Positions 1-10,608 of a stretch of DNA of 64,000 nucleotides are shown piece by piece. The stretch is taken from positions 13,626,437-13,690,436 of the forward strand of contig NC_059475.1 of the NCBI RefSeq assembly GCF_018139145.2. Reading direction: 5' to 3'. The position numbers were made by a program, and so were the translations under genes. This DNA is from Gymnogyps californianus (Eukaryota > Chordata > Aves > Accipitriformes > Cathartidae). Positions within the stretch are counted from its first letter, which is position 1; each line of letters opens with the position of its first letter. The notes below the pieces were generated by a model that ran no database searches, had not been told where the DNA came from, and worked only from the letters and a program-made list of their open reading frames with translations.

Positions 1-2026
1 TCTTCTTCCAAAAACTAAGAAATTGTCTTATTTTGTGAATGGTAGCAAGAAAAGCAGGATTCCATAAGGAGAGAAGAGGAGGAACACGTTTAATAGTTCT
101 GTCATGTTAGCAACAAAGCCAAGAATAAACAGAAATGCAAAGGGGAGAGGTACTTATCTTTTTACACAAATCATGTCATAAGCTTCTCCCATAAAGAATG
201 TGGGCTAAGAGAAATATGTAAAATAGCTTGTTGAAGAAAAAATTGGTTCAAGTGGGACTGAATGGCTCAAGAGATTAGTGATGGGACAATAGCTCTCCTC
301 CATTTAAGTGGTAGACCAGTTCAAATCAATTCTAGGTCTCTAGAGACTGAAAGGTGTTGCTATCCTGTGACTCGTTCATAATTATTTGAAACAATTTTTT
401 GGTCTCAATCCCATCCTTATTTGCCAGAAAATTATCCCCAACCCAATCAGCACTGAATTACTTTGAACTAACTGTTGTCTCCTCCCTCTAAATATGCACA
501 GCCTTCAAGGCTATGTGTATGAATGGCAGTTATTTTATTTAGTGCTATATTGCTGGTCAGAAATATTTTGTTTTCCATGGAATGGACAGATCGCACAAAA
601 GAAGAGAGATCTTGGAATATGATGCAACATAAAATTGTTCTTTAAAAAAATGCGATGATTTGTTCTTTTAATCTGAATTTCTTGGGAGAAAAGGGCTACT
701 TTTGGACACCTTCAGCTACCCCTCACTTGCACCCAGAGCCACACCTCTCCCACAGTGCGCGAGCATGCCTGCCTGCCTGCCCACAGGCTGTGTCGGGACT
801 TTCCTCTACATAAATGTAAATCATGAAGCAGGGCCACAACTTAGGAAACAGATATTGGTCATAAGTAACAACTGGAAAATTCAAATTGGTGGCTTGCCCT
901 CCAGGTTTGTTTTGAAGCATCTATTGAATGTATGAAGCTGGACCAGTGAAGTAATGCTAGGGACATACCAACTTACAGCAGCTCAGAATCTTGCTTATCA
1001 ATTTTATTCTGAAAGATTATAACAAGTAAAATAGCAGACATTGATTATTCTGCCAAATGTAAAGATTAAGCAAACAGTAAGAAGCAATGCTTACTAAGCC
1101 GAGGAGGATTTGGATCTTTTAGTGGCTGTAACAGTAGTCTAGATCTAGTGAACCACAGTAGAGTTCATATTATTCAGTGTACCAAAGAAAAAAGACACCT
1201 GGGGTTATTAGAGAAAAATCCCAGCAGTTCTGTGTGTATGACTGCTTGGAAAAAAACAAACAGGATATTATGACAATGTAAAGGTGTTGGAGAATTGAAA
1301 ACACATGGCTATAGTCACATTTTCTATAGAACTGATGCAATATGGATTCGGTTGCAGTCGCCTTGCAGGAGAAATTTTATTTTTGCCTTAGCCCAGACAG
1401 CTCCAGGTTTAAGAACGCTTTTTGGGGGGGGGGAAGGCTAAAGGGGTTAAGGAAATAAAGCGCAATGGAGGTGACCTATGGGAACTTTCATTATTATATG
1501 GAGCCCTGATGAGTGAAATGAGAGGAATTGCTCTCCATCATGAAAGGCTGAAATGTCAAGGGAGCAATCGCAAATTAATCTATTAAGAATAAGTAGGAGG
1601 TCGAACAGTGTGACTCATAAGGATGGAAATATGTGGAATAAACTGCAGTCTAAAGTCACAATGATTTCTAAACACAACCTTAAAGACATCCACCTATGAT
1701 TTTTACAATGAAACAGGGATTTCTATGTGTATATACGCAAAAAAAAGTTTAAGCAGACAAAATGGGTCTCTTTCTGTTCAGCTATTCCCAGTATTTGTAA
1801 TGACTGGGCCTGAACGAGAAGTTCTGTTCTGATTTGTGTGCCTTTAACCAGAACAATGTTCCAGGAATTTTTCTTTTTGAAAAGACACACCAATAAAATG
1901 CCTCACAGGCAGTTTTCTCTGTGGTGATTTTCCTGTTTTGCTGTGACATTTTTAGCTTGAATTTAGTGTTTGTAAAAGGTGCTATTTGACAGCATTGTGT
2001 AACTGAAAGCCTCTTTTTATTGACAG
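1..2026. other. Gene-free AT-rich DNA
   Basis: No reading frame longer than about 77 codons and no recognisable repeat is visible here. The only notable element is a run of about ten G at roughly 1423-1433, inside otherwise unremarkable AT-rich sequence. The stretch ends at the splice acceptor of the candidate exon at 2027. It reads as intronic or intergenic vertebrate DNA. Confidence 0.6.
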
Positions 2027-2121
2027 ATCATGTACACTCAAGGCTGGGGAAATTTCTCTATGTCAGCCTGGTGAGGGACACCCCCGCAGCCTAAAGGAAC
2101 CAGCTTCCAGGACGAAAAATG
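2027..2121 (+). other. Candidate exon with splice acceptor and donor
   Basis: A pyrimidine-rich acceptor (CTCTTTTTATTGACAG) ends at 2026, and a near-ideal donor (ATG/GTAAGTCC) starts at 2122, enclosing 95 bases. The frame starting at the second exon base is open throughout, about 31 codons, with pieces such as CTLKAGEISLCQPGEG; the other two frames contain stops. The exon also ends exactly in an ATG with A at -3, so it could instead be a 5' untranslated exon whose start codon abuts the donor. I do not recognise the peptide. Chance pairs of good splice sites are common in 64 kb, and 31 open codons is weak evidence. Coding exon, untranslated or lncRNA exon, and chance all remain possible. Confidence 0.3.
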
Positions 2122-2811
2122 GTAAGTCCGTGTCAGTCAGTCCAATCTTATGTTAAATGTCACTGTGTGATTATTTTTAAAGAGCTCGCATCCAAAGGAT
2201 TTGGAGAGACGCATGAAAAGTTACCCAACTGACAGGACTGCATGGGTTATTTTTTCTGTTCCCCAGCAGTGGTTGCAGCTTTCTGGAGTGTTAATGCTTT
2301 GTCCACTAGTGGCTGAAGTGAGTGAGACTTGACACAGATTACCAAGTACATTTTGGTGGAGCTGATCCTGTAGGATGTAGCTACCCCTCATTGGGGTACT
2401 TGGGAAGTGAGGGTCTGTTGTTTGCCCAGTGCACGTCCCTGACACCAATCTTTAGGCCTCAATGTTAATCATTTCACGAAGCTCACGTAGTTTCAGACTT
2501 TTACCTTTGCCAGCTTATTATAGTCTAGGAAGATGAGATGTGACTATGCTGAGATACAACCCCCAGTGATGGCACTTTATAATACTGTATAACTGGAGGA
2601 TTGCTATTGTAGGCAGAGAAAAAGGCAATAAAGCAGCATTGATATCCTGCCTGCCCTCTTATAGGAGTTATTGAATCAAACCTACCAGAACTGCCAGACA
2701 AACAATTTGCAGCTGCAGTCTGAAGCCTGACAATGACACAGAATCAAAAAGAAATAGTTGGAGTGCATGGGCTTGTGAACTCCTCTGCGACCCACCACAG
2801 CAGGCTCCCTA
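2122..2811. other. Gene-free DNA
   Basis: Unique-looking sequence between the candidate exon and the pyrimidine tract. Only short reading frames are present, with no repeat or motif that I recognise. Confidence 0.5.
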
Positions 2812-3240
2812 GGATTGTTCTCCTCTTTCTGGTCCTTTCCCTGTACAATTCCTTCTCTTTACCTCTCTTTTCCTCTCTCTCCCATTTTCTCTCCTATGTC
2901 TTGCCATTTTCAGCTCCTCACACCTCCCCCCCCCCTTTTCTTTCTCTCTCTCATTGCCTCATTATTTCTTTCTGTTGCCTCCAGTATATCTCTTGCCTCT
3001 TGTTTGTTTTTCCTTTGTGAGTTCTAGTGGCCTCCTCTGTTTCTCATTGTTTCTGTTTCCTTAATTCTTTTCCTTATTTTTGATTAATTTAATTTCCCCC
3101 CACTGTTTCCCATACTCTCTCCTATTCTCTCTTCCCTGGTGTACCTTTTTTGTTTCATTTCCCTCTCCATTTTATTGCTCATTGTTTCTCCATTTTCTGC
3201 CAATTCTTCTACCTTCATTTTGCTTGAGCCATTTTTAGCC
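2812..3240 (+). repeat. Long polypyrimidine (CT-rich) tract
   Basis: For about 430 bases the plus strand is dominated by C and T, with many TCTCTC, TTCCTT and CCCTCT blocks and a C10 run at 2926-2935. Purines occur mainly as scattered single bases. This degenerate simple-sequence tract explains the S/L/F-rich open frames at 2733-3027, which I do not consider genes. Such strand-asymmetric tracts can form triplex DNA in vitro; whether this one does is unknown. Confidence 0.75.
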
Positions 3241-6200
3241 AGTAGCTGAGCTTTATGTTGCTCTTGCCTCTCAGATGCAAGGATTTAAACCTTTCCTGTG
3301 CACTAGGATTTCTGAAGTGCCAATCCAGCTCAACTAAGGGGAACTGATGTGGTTTGGCTCTAATGTCTATGAAGAGAGATACTGCAAAAGCCAGTGTAAC
3401 AGTAGCACTTGCAAATACTCTGTGGCTTGTGAGCCAGGCCTACACTCATAGTTGAATTCAAAGCTTATCAGATTAATGGGATCTGGATCAGACCTGCAAG
3501 TACCATCTTCTCATCAGACTTCTGTCCTTTATTTCAATAGAAACCTCAACGCTCTCAGTTTCTTACAGTATACAGTTTTGCTTTGGCTCAGGGCATTCTA
3601 GGTTTTTTTAATAATTATTATTCTAAAGCCCATACAACATATGTAGGGTCCAATGGAAAGGGTCCATACTGTGAAATATGTTCAGGCTCATATATATATA
3701 AAAAAACTTCCTAGTTTTTGCATGCTCATAACAATTATCTACTATTTTGGGGAAGATTTTTCCATTCCCTTTCTTCTCTTGTAATCAGTGTCTAACCTTT
3801 ACCCTTCTAAATTTTAGATGTGCAGTCCTCTAAATGGCTGGCAGGAAGGTAGATAGTACACAAATCCTTTTTTTTTTTTTTTTGTGGCCACTCGTTCTAA
3901 GTGGCAGGCTCAGGTTTTGTTCCAGGATTATTTTTTTTTCTTCAGTTCCTTTGTTTTTTTAAGTTCCTTGGTTTCCTTATTTTCTGTTCCCTTTCCCCAC
4001 CCACTTCCACTGAGGAGCATTTTGATTTGTTGTTCTTCATGACAATATTTCCCCACTTCCTTTTAAAAAGTGGTTGCTATTACTTGGCAGTCATATGTTC
4101 TATGAGAGCCCCACCACAAGGAGACCACTTGCAAGGAGGCAGCTACCAAGGCCAACTCCCATTGCTCTCCTATAGGCACACCAGGGCAGTGCCATCCCTG
4201 GAGGGCTCTGGAGCTGTAGAAGCTGCCTGAGAAAGGGAGCAGAGTGATCACCGTCCCGTAGCTGGCCACTAGCAGGCCCAGGAACTAAGTCAAGCCCAGA
4301 TCTTGTTGACAGGATACCACCTCTCCTTGTGTAAAATTATATATAATATGAGCGTGAAAGAAACTCTTCTTCCTCTCCCGTTTTGTCTGCTTCCTTCTGT
4401 CTCTCCAGCTACTGTTTCTGTGGAGTTCGGTGCTGGTAAAAATGGAAAGAAAATCAGTTCCTGTATAAGCCAACCCTTTCTGCTCTCATTGGATTTTTCT
4501 CCCTTTGTCTACTTCTTTATTTGATTTAAAACCTTTAAACCCCTTGAAGGTTTTCCATTAAGATTTTGAGCACAATTTGGAATGGGGGGAGTAGTCAGAG
4601 CATTACCTAAAAAAGTCCTAGCTTATTTTTAGCTAATGGAAGAGGAGGGCTGATTGGATTAGCCCAGCGATGTGAGTACTTGATGCAGACTGCTATCGAC
4701 ACATCAATAGAGGAAGGGTTAAGTACAGTTTCTTTCACTTTCTCTCACTCGCTCCTTTTACCCTCTCCTGCTTTGCTCTTCACCCAGTAACTGACACTCG
4801 CAACAGCAGTGCAAATTCCTGGACGTGTTCTCATACTGGTCAATACAGGAGTAAATCTCACAGTCCCCCCTGCTGTTTTGCATTTGCCACCTGACAGCAG
4901 TGGATGCTCAGGAAGACCAAGGGGTAAGGTTTTAAAGCTTTAGACCGGGCTTTAGCCATGTGATATCTATTAAAGCAATTGGGAGCCAGGTGGCTAAAAC
5001 CCAGTGCAATTCTTTGTAATGGTACCCCTGAGAGTGCCCATCTCCTTTTAGCACTACTATTGATTGGGTAATTCTTGACTTTGAGGAACAAAATTGGTGT
5101 GTGCATCAAGGTTCTTTTCCTCAATTTGGCCTGGTTTGAAATTAATTGTTCACCTTGAGCCATTTTCGTAAGCAGCTTTAAGCTTCGATAAATTTCAGTG
5201 TGATTTGATTTTTCTATCACCTTTCTCTGTGGAGGCCTGTTGTTTACTAGCCTTCTCTAGGGCATCTCTAGAGCTGTTTGGTCTTTATCCTCATCTCCTG
5301 CATTGATCCTGGTACGTTGTCCAGTATGATTGTCCAAGCTCGGTAAAATGCTGGGGGCTTTATTTAATGGCTACACACAGTGCATGGTTGGCAGCATTGA
5401 GGACAATGGGTACTTGGTTTTCAGTAGGAGAAAAGCATTTGATGAGGTAGACCATGTTAAGTTTTAGAATATTGTCCAGACCCTGCCTCTGCCTTGACTG
5501 AAATGATGTGGTGTTCTTAGAGGGAGCACATAAACCATGATTAAGTTTCTCCTAATTTCAGAAACTCTTCATGAGTATTTCATATTTACTAGGGAGTGAA
5601 ATGCCACACAAAGGTACATGAATGTATGCTTATGTTTGTGAGAAGGTGAAAATAAATACGTAAAAATAAGGAAGGCAGTTCCCCAACCCTCTTACCTTTT
5701 GCACTTCCCTTCCAAAATATTCCCTGTTCCTCTTTATTTCTCTAAAGTGTAGGAAGATTCTTCAGCATGTCATGTCATCATTTGTGGAGAGGCAGGACAG
5801 GCTCTGCATGAGGATGTGCCCTTTGCTTTGGAAGTTTAGTGCATTATAGTTATTTATATGGGTTTTCCCGTCTGTTTCTTTTGGGTGTTCTAGAGCACTC
5901 TTATGAACTGTTAGGTAATGCTAAGTACTGCCAACCGCAAGTGGCTGGCTTTGAATAGCTTTTTCCTGCAATAAAACCCAAAGTGAAAGCTGGGCTGGAC
6001 CTACATTGAAAAAGCTATCAAGCCAGTCCAGTACTTCAGCAGCTAGGTAAATCTGTGTGAAGACTCTAGAGTCTGCTGCTGCACCACTTCTCTCAGTGCT
6101 GCTCCTTGCCTCCTTGTAGCCCTCTTGCTCCTCTGAGTAACCAGGCCAGAGAAGGTGGTATTTAACATTTCTGTGTTGCTGGAAGACCTTTGTTTGGGAT

Positions 6201-7315
6201 GTTTGGGTGTGGGATGAGATGCAAACAAGAGAATTGGAGATGGAAAGGGAATTCAGAAACATTGGCTTCAGAAAAATGAATGTTTATTATTCCTGTTTCT
6301 GTTCAAAATGGGATAAAGCGGCTCCTGAGGTGTCACAGGCAACCTAGGAAGTCCATCATATCCTTGCCAAAGAATGTTGATTTAGGAGCCCCACAAGGGG
6401 CTTTATGAGACATTCCTGTCTGTGTTGAGCTGGGAGGTTGTCAAAGCCCAAAACATTCTGTTTGAACAAGCTGTTGTATTCCAATAAGAAGTTGTTTCAT
6501 CTGAAAATTCACAGTCAGTTCTACTGAAAATTCAGCTCATCATGAGCCGTGTGTGAAATGTGATGCCAAGATTACAAGGACAGCATTACTGTAGGACTTA
6601 GATGGAGCTCCAAGAGAAAGAAAAGTATGCACCACCTCTCCCATTCCAGTCAAGTTCAATGGAAGTTTTTCTGGAAGGATATTTTTAGAATTCTCAGCAG
6701 AATGACAAATTCCAAGCTCAGTTAAATTTTTTTTTTTTTTTTTTTGTGAAATGACACAGAGCACAATTAGTGCAGAAATATGAATAATGAAATATCTGAG
6801 CCAGATTGCCCAAGCCTGTGTAAAAATACATGCAACTTCGGCATTGAAGGCCTTGCCAAAACAATTAATGAAGCATATGCAAACATTCTACTTTGCAAAC
6901 ATCCTTTGTATTTCATTAGATTCTCAGAAATCAGTATGAGGGATCTGACAGGAAAAGGTATTTGATCTTTAAATTGTTGCTGTTGCAACAAAACACATCT
7001 ATATGCTGTTTTACATTCACAGCTGATGTCATGTCACAAAGTCTGAGATTTGTAAAGAGCTTTACATTTGTATTAAAACCTCCTCTATTTTAATTGAGGT
7101 TTGTCAGTCACGCATCTGAAACTGGTGTTTTTCCACAAATATTTTAAGCGAAAATAGCTTCTGTGCATAGAACTAAAACAGATATTCCCCATGTAGGTGG
7201 CACTTGCCATATGGGAGGTACTGCAGACATAAAAATGCTGAAGGCCAGAAGGGGAGCTCCTTCTTCCAGAGTTCACTGAGTGGGCTCATGATCTGTGACT
7301 CTCTCTCCCTTCTGC
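3241..7315. other. Gene-free DNA with T-rich patches
   Basis: The stretch contains a T16 run at 3868-3883, T-rich sequence to about 4060 and a T19 run at 6727-6745. The longest frame, 120 codons on the minus strand at 4858-5220, has no recognisable domain, splice context or codon pattern, and I treat it as chance. No interspersed repeat was recognised. Confidence 0.55.
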
Positions 7316-7361
7316 AATGTTATTTCCATTTTACAGACTGAAACAGAGGGCCAAAGAGGTT
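7316..7361 (+). repeat. MIR/L2-like ancient SINE tail remnant (weak)
   Basis: The sequence ATTTCCATTTTACAGACTGA followed by AACAGAGGGCCAAAGAGG resembles the conserved tail of MIR/L2-type elements, in which a 'CCCATTTTACAGATGAGGAAACTGAGG' theme leads into an 'AGAGAGGTTAAG' theme. Only about 45 bases are recognisable and they are diverged. It could be a coincidence of purine-rich sequence. Confidence 0.4.
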
Positions 7362-10300
7362 GGGAGAACAGAGCCGTGCTTTGATGGTGAGGGAGGAGAA
7401 TGTGCATGTAGCTCTCTCCAACTGGCTTTTGATTCTTTTGCGTTGTGCTCTCCTTTTGAGCCAAATTGCTATTTGGTTTTCTAGATTGGGGGGGAGCAGC
7501 AGAGATCAATAGTGAAAGGAGGAATTAATACCAAATTTGGTTCTACCTGTGGTGCAGTCCTGTTTACTTGCAAAGAAGGTACAAGGTCCCGTTGCCTTTC
7601 CTGAGCATAGGAAAGATTCTACAGTGGTTAATGTATTTGCTATCAGGTGTAAAGCATCCCTGAGCCAACACTCTTGTCTGCTCCTGTCAGTTACTTTTGG
7701 GTTTGTTTTTTCTCCCCAGCTCATTCTTAAGTGTATCTGAAATCCTTTGTCCTGCCTGTTTCAGCATTGCAATACCAGTTTTGAAGGTAACCATTTGGTT
7801 CAACTGCTGCTTAAAAAAATGCCTTGCTATCTCTCTATTTTGAATAATGACTCCCGTTGCTTCATGTAGCTGATTTCTTAAAGGACCTTATTTTTCCCTA
7901 TATCCTAAATAAAGGGCTGTAAATGTGTCCACAGATCTAAGCATGGCTTCATTAACTCCTTCACAGGAAAATGTTTAAGTATGTTGAAGTATTCATTATA
8001 ATATAAATGTGAGAAACAGTTGTGTCCAGGTATTCTTAGCTAATATAAAACATTGCTGCTTCCCCTGACCTCAATGGAGCAGCACCATTTTATGTCAACA
8101 GAAGCGGTTGTCTCTTAGCAGTTTTACTTCAGTCAGCAATGTCAGCTCTCGATCATTGTTTTTCTTCCCCTTGTTCTCTATCGAGGCGGTTTTGATCCAC
8201 ACATTCAAACACAGGCTCAGAAGGATTTTTTTTTAATTCTCGATATGAAAAATTTAACAAGTGGGAATCACCTGCTTAAAGAACTGAAGTCATTTTCTGT
8301 GACCAAAGGGCTGCTCTCCTCAGTGCTACAGTTACTCTCCACAAACACTAAAGTTCATCGATGATCTCTTCGGTATGCTACATTTCATAATATCAAAGAA
8401 ACAAGTGAGTCACAACTGCTCTACTCAAATTTGTTTCCTATCCTCTAATCTGGGATGCAACTGCCAGTAAAACAGGCAGGGGATGTTTCTTGATAGTTCT
8501 GTCAGCAGTTCTCCCCAGAAACCACAACAGATAGATCCCAGATCGATCCATAAAACTGAAGAGTTTTCCCAGAAATGCTGGGGGCGAACGCGTGGGACTT
8601 CTCTCCCACTTTTACCATGGAGATAAGGAGCAAATGCACCGAACTGCATTAAACACTCATGGCTTGGTTTTGCCAGGAGATAGTACAGGTGGTTTTGTGG
8701 TGCCTTCCAGCGTATCGGTGTCCCAAATCCTGGGAAGAGGAGTGATGAAGCAAGGTGACAAGGCCGTTATACGAGACTAGTCCTGAGGCATCCAGCTAAA
8801 ACGATGGCTGGCAGTGCCCAAGAAAGGAATGTATTTAAGAGAACTGTAATATCTCACAGTCTTTGTGCCATGCTGTCTGTAGCTTTCCCCTCAGGGGGCC
8901 CAGCAGCTTCAGCTTAGTGTAGCAGGGTGCTCTGGGAGGCATCCATGAACATGTCATCCCCGAGGCAGAGTGCCTTGCTGAGGGATGTGTTTGAATGACA
9001 CATTGCAGTTCTCAGTGGGGAAGTTTTAGTTTGGTTTCCTATGGAATAGAATACCCAAGAACAGAATAAAATCAGCATTTGGAAAACGTTCTGTCCCTCT
9101 CTACACTGATATTCTAAAGCTGCTTTTCACTGCATGCCTAGAAGGTCCCATTCAATTAGGAAATGTAGAAGTGCATGTACATGGTTTAAAGCAGTGCATG
9201 GGAGGCTGTTCTATTTTCCAGGCTCTTAAAGAATGTGACCACAGAGGATATCAACACAGATTTGTGGGATCATCTTAGAAAAGGTTGAATATGAAGTTTT
9301 GTTTGCAAATACATATGCCATCAAAACTTGATTTACCAATGCTGTTTACCATTTGATCAGATAAAAGAATATTAGCTCTTAAAAATGAGACACAAACTGA
9401 ATTCCCTTTTCAATGCAGTATATAATAATACCGTATTTCTCTGGGTTGTATAGCTCCTTTTGTCATCCAGACAGACACATGCAGAAGTAGCCTTTGAGCC
9501 CCTTCCCACTGTTTCAACATGACAGTTGTTTAAAACAGCAGAGGGCCAGGTGTAAAGAGGGTTACGAAGCTTTGAGATGTCCTCTGGCGTTTTTTGCTTC
9601 TGCGGTTTAAATGCTCCTGCCTGCAGCTATTCCCCTGCTCCACTGCTGGAATTAACTACCAGTGGCCAGAGAGCGACCTGTGCAGCCCTCCCCGCGGCAC
9701 CTCTGACACTGTGCCCTGGCGTGGGGAGGCAGAGGCAGATGTTGCTCTGCATGGGCTGGTAGTGAGTAGCTAGGACAGCAGTGCCTGGGACCACCACAGC
9801 AACATTCCCAGGAGACTGTCATCATCAGGATTACGGCTCCGTTTTCATACGGAGGCTGGGTCCAAATCAGAATAAATCCCTCAGTTCTTATTGCGTAGTG
9901 TATTACAACAGAATAATGTCAAGCCTGATCCAAATTTCACTCCACTGGTGTTTTTCTTTTAGCGGCACTGGGATCTGAAAGAAACCCAATAAATAGCCTA
10001 TGAGCAAAATTGTATAGAATGATCAACATGCAACTGTCATGCTGCATTTTTCTCATGTTGTTAGTCATTATGAAAGCCTGCATAATTCTGGAGCAGAACA
10101 ACAATTTCCACACAGCAAATTGCAGATTGTGTTTGCCAACCCACGGAACATCACAATATTTATTTTGAAACTTTATAATGCTATCAAGGGCAAATTCACT
10201 TTACCCGTACAAATAGCCCCATCGAGACAACTTAGATTACACATGCGAGCAAAAGTGGGCAGAACTTGGCTCTGGGCACAAGAAAAGCAAGGCTGGCTTC

Positions 10301-10453
10301 CTCTCATCATGGAAATGGAGAACGTGTAAGCACAGAGCTGGGGAGATACATTACTGGCAAGCGTACCACCAGGGACCCGGGGAGAAACGTCAGGATACAA
10401 TCGAGATAATGGTACTCTGGCTCCCCAGATTCATACCTTGTTCGCCTTCCTAC
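7362..10453. other. Gene-free DNA
   Basis: Only short reading frames occur. A weak palindromic-element half is listed separately at 8066-8106. A second possible fragment lies around 9929-9965, with GCCTGATCC followed by ACTCCACTGGTG, but it is too diverged to call. No other repeat or regulatory signal was recognised. Confidence 0.5.
8066..8106 (+). repeat. Half of an ancient palindromic element (weak)
   Basis: GACCTCAATGGAGCAGCACC followed by ATTTTATGTCAACAGAAG follows the right-hand half of the foldback family best seen at 54459-54543. That half runs through a 'tcaatggagctacaccaatttacaccagctgaag' theme. The left half is missing or unrecognisable, so the call depends on similarity to remembered copies. 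Confidence 0.3.
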
Positions 10454-10608
10454 CTCGGTCATTTGAAAAGACTGCCTTTCTGCAGGTGTCATGCGAAGCA
10501 CAGCATCCCTCAGTGCACCTCTGTACTTCCGTGGATCAAATTTATCCATGGTGTGAATGAGTTTACCACTGTCGGAACCAAGAGCCCCATTTTTTGGAGT
10601 TAGACCCA
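10454..10608 (-). CDS. Candidate internal coding exon, gene unknown
   Basis: Read on the minus strand, an acceptor (CTAGTTTTTCAG, AG at 10610-10609) precedes 155 bases that end at ACCGAG, with a GTAGGA donor from 10453. The enclosed frame gives two bases of a split codon plus exactly 51 complete codons and no stop, so entry phase 1 and exit phase 0. The peptide begins GLTPKNGALGSDSG, continues MDKFDPRKYRGALRDAVLRM and ends TPAERQSFQMTE. This is a mixed, hydrophilic, charged composition typical of a soluble or cytoplasmic segment rather than translated junk. An alternative donor, CAAG/GTATGA, would extend it to 10437. The pyrimidine tract upstream of the acceptor is short, and the frame stays open beyond both splice sites (10307-10654), which weakens the boundaries. 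I do not recognise the protein family, so no function is given. It could be an exon of a long minus-strand gene, a fragment of a processed copy, or a chance open frame. Confidence 0.45.

Noticed and set aside
2733..3027. Hydrophobic small proteins in overlapping frames
   Set aside because: Artefact of the polypyrimidine tract, which translates to Leu, Ser, Phe and Pro in every frame.
4858..5220. 120-codon minus-strand open frame
   Set aside because: No domain, no splice sites at its ends, and a composition like random translation.
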